Of a DNA stretch of 64,000 bases, positions 44,716-51,630 are shown piece by piece (positions within the stretch are counted from its first letter, which is position 1; each line of letters begins with the position of its first letter). The notes beneath the pieces were generated by a model. The model searched no databases. It was given only the letters and a program-made list of their open reading frames with translations, and was not told the origin of the DNA. Origin of the DNA: UBA7803 sp040219135 (lineage in GTDB: Bacteria; Pseudomonadota; Gammaproteobacteria; Pseudomonadales; Azotimanducaceae); NCBI GenBank assembly GCA_040219135.1, contig JAVJTA010000019.1:62001-126000 (forward strand). The letters run 5' to 3'. The position numbers and the translations under genes are program-made.

Positions 44716-44801
44716 GTAGGAGCCCGTGCGGAGCGATCTCCGATCGCGATCCGCGTCTGGAATCGCGAACCATCAGGATCGCGATCGGAGATCGCTCCTA
44801 C
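44716..44801. repeat. REP-like inverted repeat
   Basis: Arms GAGCGATCTCCGATCGCGAT (from about 44731) and its complement ATCGCGATCGGAGATCGCTC (44777-44796) are perfectly complementary. GTAGGAGC at 44716 and GCTCCTAC at 44794-44801 extend the symmetry, with ten extra bases in the left arm. This resembles the extragenic palindromes of Pseudomonas-like genomes. It sits 16 bases after the DUF1501-like stop and may also act as a terminator hairpin for it. Confidence 0.7.
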
Positions 44802-44847
44802 GTGGAGGCCAGGCAGGCCGCCGTTGCACCGACATAGGGACGTGTCC

Positions 44848-46209
44848 GTGACCGAAACCGTCGCCGATCTGGCAGGACTGCTGGCCTGCCCGCGCTGTGA
44901 CCGCGAGCTCGACGACCTGCACTGCCCGTCGTGCCGCATCGACTATCCCCTGCACGGCGGCGTTCCCTGGCTGTTCGCCGATCCCGGCGCCGCGATCAGC
45001 GACTGGAAGAACCGCTGGACTCTGGCCGCGGAACGGCTGCGCGCCGATCTGCAGCGCACCGAACGAGCCCTCGCCGCAAACCCGCCGCCGCGCCCGAGCA
45101 CGAGGCGGCGGCTGCAGACGCTCAAGGCCGGCTATCAGGCCCAGCAGGGCTATCTCGAGGATCTGCTCGAACCGCTCAATCTCGCGCGCGGCACTTCCAT
45201 GGAGACGCTGCTCGCCCTGCGCACCCGGCTGCCGCCGTCCCAGGGCATCTTCAGCTACGACGCCAACGTGTACCGGGACTGGTGCTGGGGCGACGCGGAG
45301 TGCGCTGTCGCGCGTGACGCGGCGCTGCAGCTGCTCGACGGGCACAGCGCACAGCGCGTGCTGGTGCTCGGCGCCGGCGCCGGTCGGCTGGCCTACGACC
45401 TGCACCAGCACAGTACCGCGGAACTGACTCTGGCGGTGGATCTGAACCCCCTGCTCGCCTACGTCGGGCACCGGGTGAGCCACGGCGCTACGGCGACGCT
45501 GGTCGAATTCCCGCTGGCCCCACGTCAGCCCGAATCGGCGGCGCTCGAACGCACCCTGGCGGCGCCGGCGCCGACGCGTCCGGGACTGCACTTCGTGCTG
45601 GCAGACGCGCTGCGCGTACCGTTTGCCGGCGGCAGCTTCGATCTGGTGGTAACGCCGTGGTTCCTGGACGTAATCGACGAGCCCGCCGAACAGGTGCTGC
45701 GTCGGATCAATGCGCTGCTCGCCGAGGACGGAGTCTGGCTGAACCAGGGCTCCGTGGCCTTCGACGGGGCCGATCCGGCGGACCGGTTGACGCTGGAAGA
45801 GCTGATCGAGCTGGCCGCGGCGACCGGCTTCGCGGACCTGCACGCCGAAGAACAGTGCACGCCCTACATGCAGTGTCCGGATTCCCGCCATGGGCGCATC
45901 GAGTCGGTGGTCACGCTGCGCGCACGACGCATGGCCGCGGTTAAGCCTCCGGCCAAGCACCGCAGCCTGCCGGAGTGGATCGTCGAGGGCCGCGCCCCGG
46001 TTCCGGCCCTGCCCGGCTTCCAGACCCAGGCCATGACCACGCGCATGCACGCCTTCATCATGTCGCTGATCGACGGCAAGCGTTCGCTGAAGGACATGGC
46101 GAAGGTTCTGGAAGAACAGCGGCTGATGCCGCGGCAGGAGGCGGAAATCGCGCTGCGCGGCTTCCTGGCGAAGATGCACGAAGAGGCCAGCGCCAGCGGC
46201 CGCCCCTAG
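44848..46209 (+). CDS. Methyltransferase with N-terminal zinc-ribbon (Trm112-like) segment
   Basis: 453 residues from GTG 44848 (AGGGA seven bases upstream); GTG 44842 is equally placed. The N-terminus has a zinc-ribbon-like set LACPRCDRELDDLHCPSCRI with YPLHGGVPWLF, as in Trm112-type domains. After a helical linker comes a Rossmann methyltransferase core: VLVLGAGAGRLAYDL (motif I), LAVDLNPLLAYVG, LADALRVPFAGGSFDLVVT and a post-core region. The C-terminal ~70 residues (RMHAFIMSLIDGKRSLKDMA, LRGFLAKMHEE) look like a PqqD-style or helical accessory domain. The substrate is unknown. It converges with lpxC. Confidence 0.75.
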   Translation: MTETVADLAGLLACPRCDRELDDLHCPSCRIDYPLHGGVPWLFADPGAAISDWKNRWTLAAERLRADLQRTERALAANPPPRPSTRRRLQTLKAGYQAQQGYLEDLLEPLNLARGTSMETLLALRTRLPPSQGIFSYDANVYRDWCWGDAECAVARDAALQLLDGHSAQRVLVLGAGAGRLAYDLHQHSTAELTLAVDLNPLLAYVGHRVSHGATATLVEFPLAPRQPESAALERTLAAPAPTRPGLHFVLADALRVPFAGGSFDLVVTPWFLDVIDEPAEQVLRRINALLAEDGVWLNQGSVAFDGADPADRLTLEELIELAAATGFADLHAEEQCTPYMQCPDSRHGRIESVVTLRARRMAAVKPPAKHRSLPEWIVEGRAPVPALPGFQTQAMTTRMHAFIMSLIDGKRSLKDMAKVLEEQRLMPRQEAEIALRGFLAKMHEEASASGRP

Positions 46210-46274
46210 GGAACCTCTGATCAAGTCTGCGCCAGCGGGTCGCTGCGCCCCAGCGGCGCAGCGCACCAGGCTCC

Positions 46275-47198
46275 TCAGGCGGTGGCGGGAGTCAGTTCGC
46301 GCTCGCGCTCGCCCGAATCCGGACCACCGAGGGTGACGATCTCCCAGGCGTCCTGACAGCGCATCAGCGCCCGGGCCAGCTTGTTGTTCAACGCGTGTCC
46401 GGACTTGTAGCCGTGGAAGTCGCCGAGCAACGGCGAACCCAGCAGGTACAGATCGCCGATCGCGTCGAGCAGCTTGTGCTTGACGAACTCGTCCTCGTAG
46501 CGAAGCCCGTCCGGGTTCAAGACCCGGAAGTCGTCGATGCCCACCGCGTTCTCCAGGGTCGACCCCAGGCAGCGGTTGATCGCCTGCGCCTGCTCGAGCT
46601 CGCGGACCAGTCCGAACGACCGCGCGCGGCTCACCTCATCGATGTAGGAGGCGGCGTTGAAGTCCACGGTGGTCTGTTTCGGATAACGGTTGTACACGGG
46701 GTGGTCGGCAACGAAGGTGTAGTGTCCGCGGAAGCCGTCGTATGGCGCGAGGCTCGCTACCGAGTCGCCCTGGGCCACCTCGATCTTTCGCGTGATGCGG
46801 ATGAAGCGGCGCGCGGCGGCCTGTTCGACCACCCCCACCGACTCGATCAGATAGATGAACGGCGCGGCGCTGCCGTCCATGATCGGCACTTCCTCACTGG
46901 TCAGTTCGACGACGAGATTGTCGATGCCCATGCCCCAGAGCGCAGACATGAGGTGCTCCACCGTCGCCACCTGAATGTCGTTGTCGGCAAGACTGGTGGA
47001 CAACGTGGTGTCCGAAACTTTGCAGGCGTCCGCCCGCACGGAGGTCGCGCGGCCATCGCGGCCGGCAACGTCCGTGCGGGTGAACACGATGCCCGTATTC
47101 TCCCCGGCAGGGCGCAACGTCATACGGACCTTTTTCCCAGAGTGCACGCCGATGCCGATGGCATGGACGGGGCGGCGAATGGTTTTCTGTCGGAACAT
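46275..47198 (-). CDS. lpxC: UDP-3-O-acyl-N-acetylglucosamine deacetylase
   Basis: 307 residues from ATG 47198, giving the normal N-terminus MFRQKTIRRPVHAIGIGVHS. Zinc ligands are all in place: H82 in VEHLMSAL, H241 and D245 in KHKLLDAIGD, and the catalytic H268 in GYKSGHAL. It catalyses the committed step of lipid A synthesis in the cytosol, confirming a Gram-negative host. It stands alone here rather than at the end of a visible dcw cluster; no ftsZ is present within the window. Confidence 0.97.
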   Translation of the reverse strand: MFRQKTIRRPVHAIGIGVHSGKKVRMTLRPAGENTGIVFTRTDVAGRDGRATSVRADACKVSDTTLSTSLADNDIQVATVEHLMSALWGMGIDNLVVELTSEEVPIMDGSAAPFIYLIESVGVVEQAAARRFIRITRKIEVAQGDSVASLAPYDGFRGHYTFVADHPVYNRYPKQTTVDFNAASYIDEVSRARSFGLVRELEQAQAINRCLGSTLENAVGIDDFRVLNPDGLRYEDEFVKHKLLDAIGDLYLLGSPLLGDFHGYKSGHALNNKLARALMRCQDAWEIVTLGGPDSGERERELTPATA

Positions 47199-47521
47199 CT
47201 GGGTACTTCTTGGGAATTCAGTAGCTTGGGGCGCAACTATACAGACCCTCAAACTGAAAATGAAGAGAAAATGGAGAGAAAAATGGAGAGAAAATCAACG
47301 CCATGTCACAGTTCGATGACACTTCTCCTCCGGAGATCAATGACATAGGTAAGTCTAGCCGGATTTTGCGGAGCGTCTTCTGTCCGACGATCGACGCCCG
47401 CCCCCACTGGAAGCGTGCGGTGTCCGCTGTCCAGTTCCAACCGACGGCGAATGCTTGCGAGGTTGAACCGCCAGGACCCAGGTGGAATCCTACGTCGTCT
47501 ACGAACAGCAAAGAGAGCGCC
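47199..47521. promoter_or_regulatory. Divergent region between lpxC and the peroxiredoxin-like gene
   Basis: 323 bases without a clear gene. For lpxC, a TATAGT -10-like box reads on the minus strand at 47236-47241 with a weak -35-like TTCATT 17 bases upstream. Three near-copies of AGAGAAAATGG occupy 47264-47295, an A-rich direct repeat. Nothing distinctive is visible for the rightward gene apart from AGAGAG before its start. Confidence 0.35.
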
Positions 47522-48136
47522 ATGAAGCACGGGAGAACACCGCACCGACGCGATCGTTTGCACGGTCTGTGGCGCTGGCTTGTCGGCGGAGCCCTGGCCG
47601 CCATGGGTCAGTTTTCGATTGCGAACCCGGAGTACCTCGAGCTCTGGGGACCTGGCGTGGGAACACCGGCGCCCCTGCTGGCGGCCGACGACCAGGAGGG
47701 CAATCGGCAGACACTCCAAACCTTGGCCGGGCCCAAGGGACTACTGCTCGTCTTCTCCCGCTCCGTCGACTGGTGACCCTTCTGCAAACGTCAGTTCGTG
47801 AAACTGAATGATATACACGGTCGATTCGAAGCGCTTGGGGTGGGCGTCGCCGGGATGACCTACGACGATCCCGAGCACATTCGGCAGTTCCACAACGAGT
47901 GGAAAATAGCGTTTCCGCTGCTGCGAGACGTAGACGGCCGGCATGTGGATGCCTGGGGAATCCGCAACGAGCAGTACGGCGAAGGCACGTTTGCCCACGG
48001 CATCCCGCATCCCGGCATGGTTGTGCTCTCGCCCGCGGGAACGATCCTGGCCAAGTTCGCCGAACCAGGCTATCGGTCGCGGCCGGACTGGGACTCGGTG
48101 CTGGAAGAGGTCCGGACCTTGGTCGGTGGTGAGTAA
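47522..48136 (+). CDS. Peroxiredoxin/redoxin-like selenoprotein (in-frame UGA = Sec85)
   Basis: 204 residues if UGA at 47774-47776 is read as selenocysteine. N-terminal hydrophobic segment (~17-33) suggests an exported or anchored protein. The core is a thioredoxin-fold AhpC/TSA-like domain: VGTPAPLLAADDQEGNRQTL, LLLVFSRSVDW, then U85-P-F-C88-KRQF, then VGVAGMTYDDPEHIRQFH, FPLLRDVDG, GIRNEQYGEG and HPGMVVLSPAGTILAKF. Cysteine relatives carry SADWCPFC at this spot, so UGA replaces the first redox Cys of a CxxC, giving UxxC. The frame continues unbroken for 120 codons after the UGA. A bSECIS-like hairpin follows. A likely role is thiol- or selenol-based peroxide or disulphide reduction. Confidence 0.82.
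47791..47807 (+). promoter_or_regulatory. bSECIS-like hairpin after UGA 47774
   Basis: TCAGTT pairs with AACTGA (six pairs) around loop CGTGA. The loop begins 20 bases after the UGA and has G as its second base. Both fit the bacterial SECIS rules recalled from selenoprotein surveys (spacing about 16-37, a G among the first two loop bases). Confidence 0.7.
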
Positions 48137-48512
48137 GGTGCGCAACGTCCTCGGCTGGGCAGGTATCGTCGTACTCGGGCTCGCCACCGGGGTTCTGGAA
48201 GACATCATCTTCATCACCCTGATGGTCCCCTACTTCCCACCGAGTTGGGACCTGACCGGCGACCTGTTCTGGGTGTTCACGGTGCCATTGGCCCAGGCGC
48301 TGACGCTGGCCGTGACGGGAACCCTCGCGTGGTTTCTGGGCCTGCGCCAGCCGGCGCGCCTGACCACGTTCTGGGCCTGCTGGACCGTGTCGCGCGCGAC
48401 GCTTCTGACGCTGATCAACAACCCCCTCGGGGATGTGCTCGTCTACCTGCTTTGGATTGCCCTCTGGTGCGCCTTGATCGGCGTGCTGGCGCGACTTCTG
48501 GGAACGCGATAG
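48129..48512 (+). CDS. Small polytopic membrane protein
   Basis: 127 residues if started at GTG 48129, which overlaps the stop of the selenoprotein gene (TAA 48134-48136); GTG 48138 is an alternative. It has four hydrophobic segments (WAGIVVLGLATGVLEDIIFI, VFTVPLAQALTLAVTGTLAW, TFWACWTVSRATLLTLI, VYLLWIALWCALIGVLARLL). No family is recognised. The overlap suggests cotranscription and translational coupling with the peroxiredoxin-like selenoprotein, so it may be a membrane partner, for example a quinone- or thiol-linked reductase component; that is inference. Confidence 0.6.
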   Translation: MSKVRNVLGWAGIVVLGLATGVLEDIIFITLMVPYFPPSWDLTGDLFWVFTVPLAQALTLAVTGTLAWFLGLRQPARLTTFWACWTVSRATLLTLINNPLGDVLVYLLWIALWCALIGVLARLLGTR

Positions 48513-48572
48513 GAGGTCGGGCGTGTGCCCCCGGACCGTGGCACTCGAACATCGAGCTGGAGCTTGCGCGAC

Positions 48573-48596
48573 GCCCCCATGATGGCGTGGATCGAC
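48573..48596 (+). repeat. Left att-like repeat: copy of dusA 5' segment
   Basis: GCCCCCATGATGGCGTGGA (48573-48591) is identical to dusA positions 50165-50183, and the match extends to 48596 with one mismatch. In dusA it encodes APMMAWTD, a conserved segment used as an integration target by a known family of islands. The copy here is not part of a functional dusA gene. Confidence 0.75.
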
Positions 48597-48687
48597 GCTG
48601 CCCGAAGCTGAGAATGCCCTGGGGGTGCAGGTGAGGTACCGGGCCATGCCAGGTTCCGCAACGAGCCCATGGGTGGTGGTAGGAGCA

Positions 48688-48714
48688 CTCCGCCAGGCCG
48701 AACGCCTGACGGAG
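48688..48714 (-). terminator. Hairpin downstream of poly-Asp gene
   Basis: CTCCGCCAGGC and GCCTGACGGAG form an 11-base stem with one mismatch around loop CGAAC, starting 18 bases after the leftward gene's stop at 48732. No T-tract follows on the minus strand, so its terminator role is tentative. Confidence 0.4.
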
Positions 48715-48731
48715 TGGGGGGCGGGGTTCGA

Positions 48732-49964
48732 TCAGCCGTCGTCGTCGTCCCCGTCGTCGTCCTCGTCCTCGTCGTCATCGTCATCGTCATCGTCGTCGTC
48801 ATCGTCGTCGTCGTCATCGTCGTCGTCGTCCGGGCAGAACGCCTCGTGCAGCTCGCACAGGTCTTCGAGCAACTCCTCGGGATCTTCGATGCCGCAGCTC
48901 GCGTCGGCAAGCACGTCCAGCGAGTCGCCGACGCAGACGAGTTCCTCACGCTCACCGGTGACCTCACCGTCTTCGAGAGCGACAGCCAGGACGAAGCCCA
49001 CCCCCGGCAGGAAGTACTTGTATTCCGACCCTTCGGGCTCGAGCGGCGCAAATTCCCGCGTCTTCAGGCAGCCGCCCGCACAGGGAAAAGCATCGTTTTC
49101 GCCCCCTTCCTCGGCACCCGGGGCGGAATTCAGTTCCAGGTACTCGATGATGTCCTCTGCCTCACCCAGCGCGTATTCCTGACGATGCGCCATCGGCGGT
49201 GCGGGCATCGCCTTCACCAGGAAGCCAGCCTTAGCGAACCCAAGACCCGCTTCGAATGATCCATCCAGGTCGCGCAGCACCTCGTCTTCAAAGTTTCGTG
49301 CGACTTCGCCACAGTAGTAGACGTTGGCGTTGCTATCCTGGGCGAACCAGTCATCGGTGACTTCGATGGGCAGGTAGTCGACTTCTCCATCGTCCTCGTC
49401 CTCCTCGACCACGACGTCGACGACGACACGGCACTGGACGCCCTGGATCTCGCGCGCTTCATCGGTGACGTGAACGATGATCGTTTCGTCTTCGTCGCTC
49501 AGAACGAAGGTGTGGCCTGCCTGCAGGATCACATAGGGGTTGTTCGGATAGATGCCGGGAATGTCATCGGGATCGATGAAATCGGTTTCGGCATCGATCA
49601 GCGGATCGAGGTAACGCGTTTCGCCGAGCAACCGACACGCACTGATCCGGGCTTCGCGTTGATCGCCACAGAAGTCCTGGCTCTCGTCCAGCTCGTCGTA
49701 GGCGCCGCGAAAGCACTCGGCTCTATCCGCGCGCGCGGGAAACTGCCGACAGTTGGCCATGGTGACGGCCAGGCCAGCATACGCATCGGCCCGGCAGGCC
49801 TTGAACATGTCCGCAGCACCGTTGGTACAGGGGGTGCGGCTTTCGCCTCCAACCGCGAGGGCAGGGAGGGACCAGAGTGCCAGGGCAAGGGCCCAGATAG
49901 TTCCCCTCGCCCGGATGCCCTGCTTGTGATGGTGCTGCTTTCCGATGGTCTGGATGATCTTCAT
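48732..49964 (-). CDS. Secreted acidic protein with C-terminal poly-aspartate tail
   Basis: 410 residues from ATG 49964. The signal segment (GTIWALALALWSLPALAVGG) is preceded by a His-rich start (GKQHHHKQG). The ~350-residue body is acidic with many paired cysteines (CTNGAADMFKACRADAY, MANCRQFPARADRAECF, FCGDQREARISACRLL, FPCAGGC) that suggest disulphides. It ends in 20 consecutive Asp codons followed by EDEDDDGDDDDG. Poly-Asp tails can bind Ca2+ or other cations, so a calcium-dependent or mineral-binding secreted protein is plausible. No family was recognised. It is the only gene between the two dusA repeats. Confidence 0.7.
   Translation of the reverse strand: MKIIQTIGKQHHHKQGIRARGTIWALALALWSLPALAVGGESRTPCTNGAADMFKACRADAYAGLAVTMANCRQFPARADRAECFRGAYDELDESQDFCGDQREARISACRLLGETRYLDPLIDAETDFIDPDDIPGIYPNNPYVILQAGHTFVLSDEDETIIVHVTDEAREIQGVQCRVVVDVVVEEDEDDGEVDYLPIEVTDDWFAQDSNANVYYCGEVARNFEDEVLRDLDGSFEAGLGFAKAGFLVKAMPAPPMAHRQEYALGEAEDIIEYLELNSAPGAEEGGENDAFPCAGGCLKTREFAPLEPEGSEYKYFLPGVGFVLAVALEDGEVTGEREELVCVGDSLDVLADASCGIEDPEELLEDLCELHEAFCPDDDDDDDDDDDDDDDDDDDDEDEDDDGDDDDG
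48738..48830 (-). repeat. GAC/GAT codon repeat encoding the poly-Asp tail
   Basis: A near-perfect trinucleotide tract (GAC and GAT on the coding strand). The stretch 48771-48830 is exactly 20 Asp codons; 48738-48770 continues the pattern with occasional GAG and GGG. Such tracts can change length by slippage. Confidence 0.9.
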
Positions 49965-50125
49965 GACGCTCGCTCTCTGTTGGGGTCTACCTATCCAGAG
50001 GGCGGGCACCCACGAAATCTGTCGCTCCGACCCTGAACGGCTTCATGCAGCGGCGGCAGACGCTTCAGCGCTGTGGTTACGTATGTACAATGCCCTTCGG
50101 TTCCGAAGACTTCCGAGTGTGAGCG

Positions 50126-51157
50126 ATGGCCACAAGGCGCCAGCCGACCAGAACCCTCTGCGTTGCCCCCATGATGGCGTGGACCGACCGGCATTGCCGG
50201 TACCTCCATCGCCTGGCGGCGCCGCATGCGCTGCTGTTCACCGAGATGATTACCGCCGGCGCGCTGCTGCACGGGCCCGCCCAGCGACTGCTGCAGTTCG
50301 ACCCGAGCGAGCACCCGGTCGCGCTGCAGCTCGGCGGCAGCGACCCCGAGCAGTTGGCAAACGCCGCAGCCCTCGGCGCCGAGGCCGGGTTCGACGAGAT
50401 CAACCTGAACGTCGGCTGCCCGTCGCCGCGCGTACAGAAAGGCTGTTTCGGCGCCAGCCTGATGCGCGAACCGGAACTGGTCGGACGCTGCGTGGCGGCC
50501 ATGGCGGAGGCCGTGACGGTGCCCGTCACGGTGAAGTGCCGGCTCGGCGTCGACGATGACGACAGCGTCGCTTTCCTCGAGCGCTTCGCCACCACCGTGG
50601 CCGACGGCGGCGGTTGCCGGACGTTCTACGTCCACGCCCGCAAGGCATTGCTGAGCGGGCTTTCTCCGGCGGAGAACCGGACCGTGCCGCCGCTCATGTA
50701 CCAGCGGGCCTACGACCTGAAGGCGCGTCATCCGCATCTCGAGATCGTGGTCAACGGCGGTATTCGCGAGGTCACGGAGCTGGACATCCACCTCGGCGCC
50801 GCCGACGGGGTGATGGTCGGCCGCGCCGCCTATCAGAAGCCGCTGCTGCTCGCGGACATGGACCGGCATCTGTTCGGTGCCCGGGAAGACCGGCAGGATG
50901 GCGGCGACGACGCCCGACGCGCGCGCCGAATCATGGACGCCTACCGGCACTACATGATCCGCGAACTCGACGCGGGCAGCCGCCTGGCCGATCTGACCCG
51001 GCCGCTGCTCGGGCTGTTCGCGGGGCAGCCCGGGGCGCGCCGCTTCCGGCGCATCCTCAGCGACGCGCCGCGGCTGAAACACAACGACATCGCGCTCGTG
51101 GACGAGGCGCTGGCGGTGCTGCGCCCGTCCGGGGCTGCGCACGAACGGGCCGCCTGA
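50126..51157 (+). CDS. dusA: tRNA-dihydrouridine(20/20a) synthase
   Basis: 343 residues. FMN-binding TIM barrel: LCVAPMMAWTDRHCRYLHRL at the start, EINLNVGCPSPRVQKG with catalytic C98, VTVPVTVKCRLGVDDDDS, FYVHARKALLSGLSPAENR, VVNGGIREV and DGVMVGRAAYQKPLLL. The VQKGCFGASLM and RKALLSGLSPAENRT segments are the DusA type, which reduces U20/U20a in the tRNA D loop with NADPH. Its 5' region (50165-50188) is the right repeat of the neighbouring small element. The TerB-like gene and a selenoprotein gene follow with gaps of 9 and 23 bases. Confidence 0.95.
   Translation: MATRRQPTRTLCVAPMMAWTDRHCRYLHRLAAPHALLFTEMITAGALLHGPAQRLLQFDPSEHPVALQLGGSDPEQLANAAALGAEAGFDEINLNVGCPSPRVQKGCFGASLMREPELVGRCVAAMAEAVTVPVTVKCRLGVDDDDSVAFLERFATTVADGGGCRTFYVHARKALLSGLSPAENRTVPPLMYQRAYDLKARHPHLEIVVNGGIREVTELDIHLGAADGVMVGRAAYQKPLLLADMDRHLFGAREDRQDGGDDARRARRIMDAYRHYMIRELDAGSRLADLTRPLLGLFAGQPGARRFRRILSDAPRLKHNDIALVDEALAVLRPSGAAHERAA
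50165..50188 (+). repeat. Right att-like repeat within dusA
   Basis: The direct copy of 48573-48596 (19 bases exact, 23 of 24 overall) encodes APMMAWTD of DusA. Confidence 0.75.
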
Positions 51158-51166
51158 GCGCTCCCT

Positions 51167-51607
51167 GTGCTGAGTAAACTGCTGAATCGACTGAAGGCGC
51201 CGGAACAGGAGCCGGAGGGCGGAAATCTGCTGGCGCTGGCCGCCGCCGCGCTGCTGCTCGAGGTCGCCTGGGCGGACCACGACATTGCCGCGGACGAACT
51301 CAGCGTCATCGAGCGGCAGCTGAAACAGCAGTTCGCCCTGACCAGCCGGGAAGTCGCCGAGCTGGTGGAGGAATCCCGGAAGGTTCAGGAGACCAGCGTC
51401 GGCGTGTACGGCTACACCCGCACGATCAACGAGCAGTGGAGCGAGGCGCAGAAGTTCGACCTCGTCACCGCGCTGTGGCGGCTGGCTCTGGCCGACAGCG
51501 GTCTCGACCGCTACGAGGAACACACCATCCGCAAAATCGCCGAGCTGCTGTACCTGTCGCACAGCCGCTTCATCGAGGCAAAGCTCAAAGCCAGGCGCGA
51601 GACCTGA
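51167..51607 (+). CDS. TerB-family protein
   Basis: 146 residues from GTG 51167, nine bases after the dusA stop. All-helical: LLALAAAALLLEVAWADHDI, AADELSVIERQLKQQF, AQKFDLVTALWRLALADSGL, DRYEEHTIRKIAELL. The repeated A-D-x-x-(I/L)-D-x-x-E pattern is that of TerB/DjlA-like domains, which bind metals through acidic residues. The COG4103 subtype is an uncharacterised cytosolic protein, not necessarily tied to tellurite. It is cotranscribed with dusA and the GrdB-related selenoprotein. Confidence 0.8.
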   Translation: MLSKLLNRLKAPEQEPEGGNLLALAAAALLLEVAWADHDIAADELSVIERQLKQQFALTSREVAELVEESRKVQETSVGVYGYTRTINEQWSEAQKFDLVTALWRLALADSGLDRYEEHTIRKIAELLYLSHSRFIEAKLKARRET

Positions 51608-51630
51608 ACGAGCACCTGCCAGGAGAACTC

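Larger units (their letters stand above)
48592..50183. mobile_element. Small putative dusA-targeted element or remnant
   Basis: About 1.6 kb bounded by direct repeats of the dusA 5' segment (48573-48596 and 50165-50188). The only gene inside is the poly-Asp secreted protein. No integrase is present; a complete dusA island would normally carry one, so this would be a deletion derivative or an internal remnant. The right junction restores the intact dusA start, which is the expected geometry. Confidence 0.5.

Noticed and set aside
47774..47776. UGA at 47774 as a simple nonsense mutation
   Set aside because: The downstream frame keeps full family sequence, the UGA replaces exactly the redox Cys, and a fitting hairpin follows; decay would not be expected to produce this.
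48730..48830. Trinucleotide tract as a possible CRISPR or satellite
   Set aside because: There are no spacers; it is a coding repeat for a poly-Asp tail.
48625..49182. Plus-strand frame with a poly-Ser run
   Set aside because: It is the complement of the poly-Asp codon repeat and has no other support.
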